A stretch of DNA of 64,000 bases. Origin: Methanotrichaceae archaeon (lineage in GTDB: Archaea; Halobacteriota; Methanosarcinia; Methanotrichales; Methanotrichaceae). Positions 52,172-58,202 of the stretch are shown one piece after another. A program made the position numbers and the translations under genes. Position 1 is the first letter of the stretch. Every line of letters starts with the position of its first letter. Under the pieces are notes generated by a model. The model did not search any database and had not been told where the DNA came from. It saw only the letters and a program-made list of their open reading frames with translations. Location: NCBI GenBank assembly GCA_016927425.1, contig JAFGMR010000020.1, positions 1 to 64,000 of the forward strand, given 5' to 3'.

Positions 52172-53673
52172 TTGGATGATGGAAGAGAGATCCATTTGGC
52201 TTGTGGGGGAGCGCTGGCCCTGCTCCTGGTGCTGTTTGCCTTTCTCACAGGGACGGCATTTGGCGAGTGCAGCACGTTTGACAACTTCGGGATCGCCAAT
52301 GTCTGGACGATCGAAGCCTATCCAGCCTGGGCCGAAAGGCACATCGCCTGGACGCTCCAGGATGGCGCGCTCCATGCGGCAATCGAGCTAAAGCATGCGC
52401 CGTTGCAAGAATTCCTTGGGGACGCCAATCTTTCGAGGTCGATTGCCGGCCCGGCCCTCGTAGCCTTCGTTTGGAGGATGGATCATCTGCCGCCAAAGGA
52501 AGCTTCGATCGAGAACTCGATCGAGAACTCGACCGAGATGGATGGCTTCTTCCTCCTTATCGACGGGAGGATCGAGAAGGCCTGCACCTCGACGGAGTGG
52601 GACGAAGAGAGGATCGAGCTTGGCGTTGGTCGGCATAACCTGACGTGGATGCTATCCAAGGATAGAGGCGGATGGAATGCGAGCGGCTGGATCGACCGGA
52701 TCTGCATCGACTGCCTTATCACGGCCGCCGATCGCGTCATGGCCGGCGTCCCGTCCCATGCCCTCGTTGCCGATGCCGGGGCCGATGCCGTATACAACTG
52801 GACGATTGCCGGAGGCGAGATCATATCCGGACAGGGCACGCCCTCGATTACCTGGGCCGCCCGGGATGCAGGCGCAGCAAAGATCTCGGTCGAGGTCTCG
52901 GCTTTCGGGATGGCTTGCGAGTGCGAGAAGGAGATCGCCGTTTATGGATGCTCCATTCAGGTCCCCGGTTGGGTGGTCTCCGACGTTGCTTACAATGCTT
53001 CCGTCGCCGATGCTGGGGCCGATGCCGTATACAACTGGACGATTGCCGGAGGCGAGATCATCTCAGGCCGGGCCACGCCCTCGATCGCCTGGGCCGCCCG
53101 GGATGCAGGCATGGTGAGGATCTCGGTCGATGTTGCCGCCCCTGGAATAGAAGCTGAATGCGAGAAGGAGATCATGGTCTATGAATGCTCCATCCAGGCG
53201 CTCGATTGGGTCGTCTCAGGGGGGATTACAATGCGACAGCGCCGGATGCAGGGCCAGAGGCCAGTTACAATTGGACCGTCAGCGGCGCAAGGATCATCTC
53301 CGGCCAGGGGACGAGATCGATCGAGTGGCACGCAGGAAGCGGTGGCCCGGTGATGATCGGCCTTGTAGTCTCTGTCGATGGATTCAAAGCCGAGTGCGAG
53401 AAGGCGATTGAAGTCTACAGGTGCGCCATAAGCTCTCCCGGAATTGTGCGCTCAGGCAGCCGCTACAATGCGTCGGTTGCTGATGCCGGTTCAGGCGCAA
53501 CTTACGAATGGACCGTGAGCGGCGGAAGCATTCTCTCCGGCCAAGGGACGAGGGAGATCGAATGGCGCTGCGACAGGGTTATGAGGACATCCATTGGCGT
53601 GAATGTCTCTGTCTCGAGGGACGGCATGGTGTCCGAATGCCACAAAGAGTGGGATTTGCGCAGCTTCTCGTGA
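52172..53673 (+). pseudogene. Secreted PKD-like repeat protein, frameshifted in a G-run
   Basis: The frame starts at TTG 52172 behind GGGGGAG and opens with a signal peptide (LACGGALALLLVLFAFLTGTAFG). A lectin/laminin-G-like region with FDNFGIANVWTIE follows, then four repeats of about 75 residues. Each repeat carries (V)ADAGADAVYNWTIAGGEIISG, a TWAARDAG turn and an ECEKEI(A/M)VYECSI end. In the third repeat (53219-53224) six Gs interrupt the frame: the first frame reads VVSGG then goes wrong, while one more G would give VVSGGDYNATAPDAGPEASYNWTVSG, matching the other repeats. The remainder (53225-53673) is in the second frame and ends after the last repeat. The repeats are PKD/Ig-like surface modules; phase variation, decay or a sequencing error could explain the shift. 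Confidence 0.8.
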
Positions 53674-54046
53674 ACCATTCGGATGGCGATGGAGGCGTGC
53701 TCTCGCCTACGCGCCCTATTGCAGAGGGCTGACGTCTGCGGGCGACGGCCGGCGGCCGTCCGCCAGCGGTTCGCGCATCAATTGTGCGTAGGGCCTGCCC
53801 TGCCGTCGGGAGAAACTGTGGGGCTTGCGATCTTTTTCATCAAGGACATGATGCCAGGCTTTCTCTGCCTTGGGGGGCCCCATCTGGAAGCCCGGGATAC
53901 CAAGGCCGGAGCCTCCAAAGGACTCGCTGTTGAAGCGGTCCTTGATCTCGTCGAATATCCTCTTCTAGGCGACGTATGTTGAAGTCGACGCTCAAGGCCT
54001 CGCCTCCGGTCGGCAGAATGGCGTTATGGGGGCAGCCGTCCCGGCA
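53500..54046. repeat. Left copy of a ~550-bp segmental duplication
   Basis: Contains the last repeat of the PKD-like gene, about 110 nearly identical bases of intergenic sequence, and the antisense 3' end of a radical SAM gene. The right copy is at 55452-56003. The intergenic part (GGCGTGCTCTCGCCT..., 53695-53780) is the most alike. Confidence 0.85.
53778..54046 (-). pseudogene. 3' remnant of a radical SAM/SPASM gene
   Basis: Reads YYCRDGCPHNAILPTGG at its start, then after one extra nucleotide near 53975, IFDEIKDRFN, GFQMGPPREAKPGIMSLMKKIA and the stop. These match the C-terminal 85 residues of the intact enzyme at 55734-56957. It lacks the whole 5' part and is frameshifted. Confidence 0.85.
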
Positions 54047-54125
54047 ATAATACACCATCGACATCCTTTTCTTCTCACAACCACATCCCACATCATCCCG
54101 GACTTCCGGGTGGAACGTGATCACT

Positions 54126-55019
54126 ATGAAGATGAAAAACGCCGCTATAATCATCACCATGCTCCTCATCTGCACCGAATGGGCTGCTGCAGTGGACAAT
54201 CCGCAGGGAAACAACCCGGTCTGCGGTCCGTGCAGTTCGTACGGTCTGCAATTTGACGGACCGCTTGAGTATACCCCGTATCCGGAACCACTCAATGTCG
54301 GTGCCCAGAATCCGGGGAAGATCTATGTTGTCTACTCGGTCATCGACGAGGAAAGCAGACCCTGGTGGACTCAGGCTACTGGAGTCTGGCAGGCCTGGGG
54401 CCCGTATGAGTTTAAAAGCGGTAAGGGCTATATCCTCGAATTCGGACCACAGGACATCGTCGGCATGACCGAAGGGCCGCTCCCATACTATGTCGAAGGA
54501 ACTGCCGCATGGTTGCAGGAGGAGAACGTCGATTACTGGGAGGAAAATTCCTATTCCTACTGTATCGTACCAGAAGGACAGTTCCTCAACGCAAGCACCA
54601 CCCACGCCCCGGTTCCTGCCACAGGAGAAGAGGCCCTCATCCTTGATATCGACACCCTCGGAGCAGTCTATAATGGACCAACCGCAAGTGTTTACCTTAA
54701 TCTGGCCGAGAAGACCAGGATCACAAAGATCCAGACGTATCACTGGAATTATGGGGCAGGAACCGAATCACCGGGATCCATCCTGATCGTTGATATGAAC
54801 TCACAAGAATCTGACGGAGGATATCCAATGACCGAGTATGAGGCATACGGACTGGAAGGGTCAGGCGGTGCACCGAACGCGTACTGGGTAGTTGAGCCTG
54901 ACCTTGTTTTAGAGCCTGGAAAGTACATGATCCTCGACTCGGAAAACTCCACCTGGGCTCAGAACGATGAGACTGGCGGCATCGGTGTCACGAAGGTCTG
55001 GGGTATTGTCGAGTCCTGA
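54126..55019 (+). CDS. Secreted hypothetical protein in inserted segment
   Basis: About 297 residues: signal peptide KNAAIIITMLLICTEWAAA, then a mature acidic, aromatic-rich beta-type protein (DGPLEYTPYPEPLNVG, TGVWQAWGPYEFKSGKGYIL, YWVVEPDLVLEPGKYMILDSENSTWA). A CGPCSS pair lies near the N-terminus. ATG 54126 fits the signal peptide; GTG 54117 is possible. GAA is used more than GAG and arginine is rare, unlike flanking genes, which fits transfer. It lies exactly between the two copies of the duplication. Family unknown. Confidence 0.7.
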   Translation: MKMKNAAIIITMLLICTEWAAAVDNPQGNNPVCGPCSSYGLQFDGPLEYTPYPEPLNVGAQNPGKIYVVYSVIDEESRPWWTQATGVWQAWGPYEFKSGKGYILEFGPQDIVGMTEGPLPYYVEGTAAWLQEENVDYWEENSYSYCIVPEGQFLNASTTHAPVPATGEEALILDIDTLGAVYNGPTASVYLNLAEKTRITKIQTYHWNYGAGTESPGSILIVDMNSQESDGGYPMTEYEAYGLEGSGGAPNAYWVVEPDLVLEPGKYMILDSENSTWAQNDETGGIGVTKVWGIVES

Positions 55020-55041
55020 ACCAGCAGAAAGAAGATCCATC

Positions 55042-55155
55042 GTATCCGCTTCAAATTAGAGGGTAACTGACACCATTTCAAGATCGAATGCCTGCTTGCG
55101 CACTTGATTTAGATGATCCGAATGTGCATTTTACCCTGCTTTTTGAAGTGGATAC
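55042..55155. mobile_element. MITE-like element, copy 1
   Basis: 114 bp starting GTATCCGCTTCAAA and ending TTTTTGAAGTGGATAC; the ends are inverted repeats with 13 of 14 matches. It differs from copy 2 by two substitutions and a 3-nt gap. Confidence 0.8.
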
Positions 55156-55157
55156 TA

Positions 55158-55227
55158 ATTCGCGTTCATTCGCGTTCATTCGTGGCTAAGTATTTAAAAC
55201 CACTAATGCACACTAATGAACACGAAT
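55158..55227. repeat. Imperfect 28-nt palindrome in the element centre
   Basis: Left arm 55158-55185 and right arm 55200-55227 pair with 23 of 28 matches around a 14-nt loop. The left arm contains ATTCGCGTTCATTCGCG, also present in reverse complement at 43844-43860. Confidence 0.7.
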
Positions 55228-55229
55228 CC

Positions 55230-55346
55230 GTATCCGCTTCAAATTAGAGGGTAACTGACACCATTTCAAGATCGAATGCCTGCTTCCGCACTTGATTTAG
55301 ATGATCCGAATGTGCATTTTGCCCTGCTGCTTTTTGAAGTGGATAC
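55230..55346. mobile_element. MITE-like element, copy 2
   Basis: 117 bp, same orientation and same terminal inverted repeats as copy 1, with the extra three bases in CTGCTGCTTTTTG. It ends directly at the right GATCCATC. Confidence 0.8.
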
Positions 55347-55451
55347 GATCCATCCTTTTTTCATGGGCGAAGACCGATGCAGCAGTATTGCCCCCCTGGT
55401 ATGAACAGATGGAATCTGACCACCTGAGATGTCGACGGCAGTCCTGGTGTG

Positions 55452-56003
55452 ACTTATGATTAGGACCGTAAGCGGCGAAAGCATTCTATCCTGCCAGGGG
55501 ACGAGGGAGATCGAATGGAGATGCGGGTGGAGCACTGCATCCATTGGCGTGGAAGTCTCCGTCTCGATGGAAGGCATGGGATACATCTGCTATAGAGATT
55601 GATCGCTCTCCCGGCTCGGGATCTTGCTAACGAGCTGGACGGCAACGGAGGCGTGCTCTCGCCTCCGCGCCCTCTTACAGAGGGCTGACGTCTGCGGGCG
55701 ATGGCCGGCGGCCGTCCGCCAGCGGTTCGCGCATCAATTGTACGTAGGGCCTGTATTGCCTTCGGGAGACTCTGCAGGCCTCGCGATCTTTTTCATCAGC
55801 GACATGATGCCCGGCTTTGCCTCCCTTGGGGGTCCCATCTGGAATCCTGGAATATCGAGGCCCGAGCCTCCGAAGAACTCCTTGTTGAACCGGTCCTTGA
55901 TCTCGTCGAATATCCTCTTGTAGGCGACGCAGTGAGGGTCGACGTTTAAAACCTTCCCTCCGCTCGGCGCCATGGCGTTATAGGGGCAGCCGCCCCGGCA
56001 GTA
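55452..56003. repeat. Right copy of the ~550-bp segmental duplication
   Basis: Same order as the left copy at 53500-54046: PKD-like last-repeat fragment, near-identical intergenic bases, and the 3' end of the radical SAM gene, here part of the intact gene. Confidence 0.85.
55465..55602 (+). pseudogene. PKD-like last-repeat fragment
   Basis: Forty-five codons and a stop (TVSGESILSCQGTREIEW, then SIGVEVSVSMEGMG). They match the last repeat of the frameshifted gene upstream, but with no 5' part. It is convergent with the intact radical SAM gene. Confidence 0.8.
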
Positions 56004-56957
56004 CTTGATATGAGCGCAGCTTTTGCATTCCCGGTCGACGAACTCCTTGAACTGGTGCATGAGCTTCCAGGCGTCGGATCTCGCCAGGTCCTCCATAGTT
56101 GGATGATCGTAGACGGAACCCATCACGAACTCCGGCATGCCGACGAAGCGATAGCAGGGATATATGCTGCCATCGGGTCCCACCGCAAATGTATCCCCCA
56201 TGCAATCGACGTATGTGCATACGGTTCCACGGCCTACGAGGACGCATCTTAAGAGGTCGTCGATGTTTCGAATCTCGATCTCGCCGATGTTCTCGATATA
56301 TTTGTCGAGGAGATATACCAGGAGCTCTCCATACTCCTCGGGGGGAAGCGCCCATCTATCCGGGTCCTTGTCGCGCAGAGACGGGAGCGCCGGATGGAGC
56401 TTGAGGGTGAAGCCGTTCTCCAAAAAGAAGTTAAATATATCCTCCTTGAAGTTGATGGAGTACGATGTAAACGTGCAGATGAACTGGACCTGGAGGCCAG
56501 CCTCCTTAGCAATCTCGAGGCCTCGCATCGTCTTTTCGAAATAACCCTCGCTCCTCTGCAGGTCGTTTAGCTCCTTTGGGCCGTCGATGCTCGATCCGAT
56601 GGGGATCTTGTACTTGGCAAGCACCCTTGCCAGCTCCGGCGTGAGCTTCCAGAGGTTGGTCTGAAGGGCAAAGGCGATTTGCAGGTGAGACAATCCCTGG
56701 GTGAGCAATGGCAGGGCCTGGCGGTAGAACTCAACGCCAGCTAAGAGCGGCTCTCCTCCGTGGAACGTGAATGTGATCGTATCGTTGCGGAAATCCTTGA
56801 GCCACTCGACCACCTCCTTGATCGTCTCTATGCTCATTACGGGGGACCTCTCGTCAGAGCTCCAGCAGTAGGCGCAGCTTGAGGGGCAGCCGAGCGTTGG
56901 GATCAGCATCACGTGAAAGGGCATTTCCGAAGCACCAATTGCGTCGATGCCCTCCAA
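55734..56957 (-). CDS. Radical SAM/SPASM enzyme, peptide-maturase type
   Basis: About 407 residues. The radical SAM cluster motif C-x3-C-x2-C is in LGCPSSCAYCW (C24, C28, C31), followed by FTFHGGEPLLAG and the anSME-like barrel. The SPASM region has CTYVDCMGD...PCYRF and ECKSCAHIKYCRGGCPYNA, which can hold two auxiliary clusters. The layout matches enzymes that modify Cys-rich peptides or sulfatases; I recall a methanogen peptide-modifying group (Mhun_1560-like), a tentative placement. Start TTG 56957 has no ribosome-binding site and ATG 56924 is an alternative. A TATA box lies at about 57053-57064. A convergent PKD-like gene is its old neighbour. Confidence 0.88.
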   Translation of the reverse strand: MEGIDAIGASEMPFHVMLIPTLGCPSSCAYCWSSDERSPVMSIETIKEVVEWLKDFRNDTITFTFHGGEPLLAGVEFYRQALPLLTQGLSHLQIAFALQTNLWKLTPELARVLAKYKIPIGSSIDGPKELNDLQRSEGYFEKTMRGLEIAKEAGLQVQFICTFTSYSINFKEDIFNFFLENGFTLKLHPALPSLRDKDPDRWALPPEEYGELLVYLLDKYIENIGEIEIRNIDDLLRCVLVGRGTVCTYVDCMGDTFAVGPDGSIYPCYRFVGMPEFVMGSVYDHPTMEDLARSDAWKLMHQFKEFVDRECKSCAHIKYCRGGCPYNAMAPSGGKVLNVDPHCVAYKRIFDEIKDRFNKEFFGGSGLDIPGFQMGPPREAKPGIMSLMKKIARPAESPEGNTGPTYN

Positions 56958-57252
56958 GGTATTAATAGATTCGCAGCAATGCTATACATGCGATGCGATA
57001 TGCGAAATGCACTGCACGGAAATGGCTTGCAATGAATGGATCACAGGAAAAGTATTTAAATATGTAAGCGAAGTAGATGGTTTGGATACAGGGCTCTGGA
57101 AGAAGGGATATTTCGGCATGCTGCCGTTTGGCGCGGCAGAGGAGTTCGATGAGATCCTTGGAGGACTTGCGCTGAGGACTGAGGAGTTGAAAGGTGGCCT
57201 TGCTACTGCTCTAGGAAGCGTATCTAGGCTTTTTCCCACGATACTTTGCTAA
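56947..57252 (+). CDS. Candidate Cys-rich peptide
   Basis: A 101-residue frame divergent from the radical SAM gene. Its first 30 residues contain CYTCDAICEMHCTEMAC (five cysteines spaced by 2-4 residues), followed by a Gly-rich part (KKGYFGMLPFGAAEEFDEILGGLALR). It has no ribosome-binding site and overlaps the radical SAM promoter, so it may be a chance frame; if translated, it would be a natural modification target. Confidence 0.3.
   Translation: MPSKVLIDSQQCYTCDAICEMHCTEMACNEWITGKVFKYVSEVDGLDTGLWKKGYFGMLPFGAAEEFDEILGGLALRTEELKGGLATALGSVSRLFPTILC
57053..57064 (-). promoter_or_regulatory. TATA box of the radical SAM gene
   Basis: CATATTTAAATA on the minus strand, giving a predicted leader of about 70 nt that contains a GGAGG site around 56947-56952. 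The leader also contains a 26-codon frame starting ATG at 56989. Confidence 0.45.
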
Positions 57253-57318
57253 TTTCCATCCCGCTGACTCTGAGGATCTGTTGCCATCAGAAGCTATCGT
57301 ATGTTGTGAGGTGAGGAG

Positions 57319-57951
57319 ATGGTAGACGAATACTTGGATGAGGAGCTGGAAGAGATATCAAAGAGGGTCTATGGATGGTTCGTGGAGTTCACTGAGAGCA
57401 AGTACTTCGAAGAGCTGACCGAGGAGCAGAAAAGTGAGTCGGAATTTGCGGTCATGTCCTTCGCCGATTATATGTACTCTTATTTTCTGTCGTCTCCTGA
57501 GGAATGGAACGAGGATGAGCTTGAGGAGTGCTGTTTGGAGACGCTTCCGCGAAAGGTCAGCGCAGATGAGTCATTTTTTGAGTCCATTGCGCCTGTGCTA
57601 TCCGCATTCTTCTCTTATCTAGGCGAGAAGGACTTGCTGGAGAACGGATCGCAGCTTGCAAGAACGGTTAGGGGGATCGATGAAGAGATCGCAAGAAATG
57701 CAAGTGATCCAAGGAACTGGGGCATGGCAAAATCATTTGTAATGGCTGCAAATGATGCGGGAGTTGATATAACGAAGGAGGGGGAGCTGCAGAGATACAT
57801 GCAGGTCTATAACACGCAACGGCTTGCTGCAATGGGAAGCGAGCAACTACTAAAGAGACCCATCACTATCCCTAAAAAATCCAAGATAAGGAGAAACGAT
57901 CCTTGCCCCTGCGGCAGCGGGAAGAAGTACAAGAGATGTTGTGGTCCGTGA
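57319..57951 (+). CDS. SEC-C domain protein
   Basis: A 210-residue soluble protein ending in the SEC-C zinc motif NDPCPCGSGKKYKRCCGP (C-x-C-x8-C-C type). The first 180 residues are helical and acidic, with no recognised catalytic motif. SEC-C tails occur on SecA and on many accessory proteins, where they bind zinc and nucleic acids or ribosomes. The ATG at 57319 follows GAGGTGAGGAG. AT-richer codons than the core genes. Confidence 0.8.
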   Translation: MVDEYLDEELEEISKRVYGWFVEFTESKYFEELTEEQKSESEFAVMSFADYMYSYFLSSPEEWNEDELEECCLETLPRKVSADESFFESIAPVLSAFFSYLGEKDLLENGSQLARTVRGIDEEIARNASDPRNWGMAKSFVMAANDAGVDITKEGELQRYMQVYNTQRLAAMGSEQLLKRPITIPKKSKIRRNDPCPCGSGKKYKRCCGP

Positions 57952-58202
57952 ATTGGATCCATTGGCCTTCGTTTTAGCCGAATCCCAGTCCGATCTCTCA
58001 CATCATGGGTGTCAAATGCATGAAAGCCATGGATAAATACTATTATTAATGCTATTTTAAACCCTCCCCTTGCCCCATTGATCGGCAAATCAAGTCCAAA
58101 CGTTCGGGCCCAGGCCGCTCCATCAATTGTTTCAGATGGAAAGGCTTAATCCGGAATGTCGGTTTAATTCAATAATCCCCAAAACCAGTGAGGAAGCGCC
58201 CC

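Larger units (their letters stand above)
55034..55354. mobile_element. Composite MITE-like element with 8-bp target duplication
   Basis: The segment 55042-55346 is bounded on both sides by GATCCATC (55034-55041 and 55347-55354). It consists of two near-identical small inverted-repeat elements (114 and 117 bp) flanking a 74-bp centre that contains a hairpin. No transposase is encoded, so it must have been moved in trans. Confidence 0.75.

Noticed and set aside
53683-53982. Plus-strand 99-codon frames at the two duplicated intergenic segments (also 55624-55923)
   Set aside because: They are the antisense of the radical SAM 3' end, and their similarity to each other only reflects the DNA duplication.
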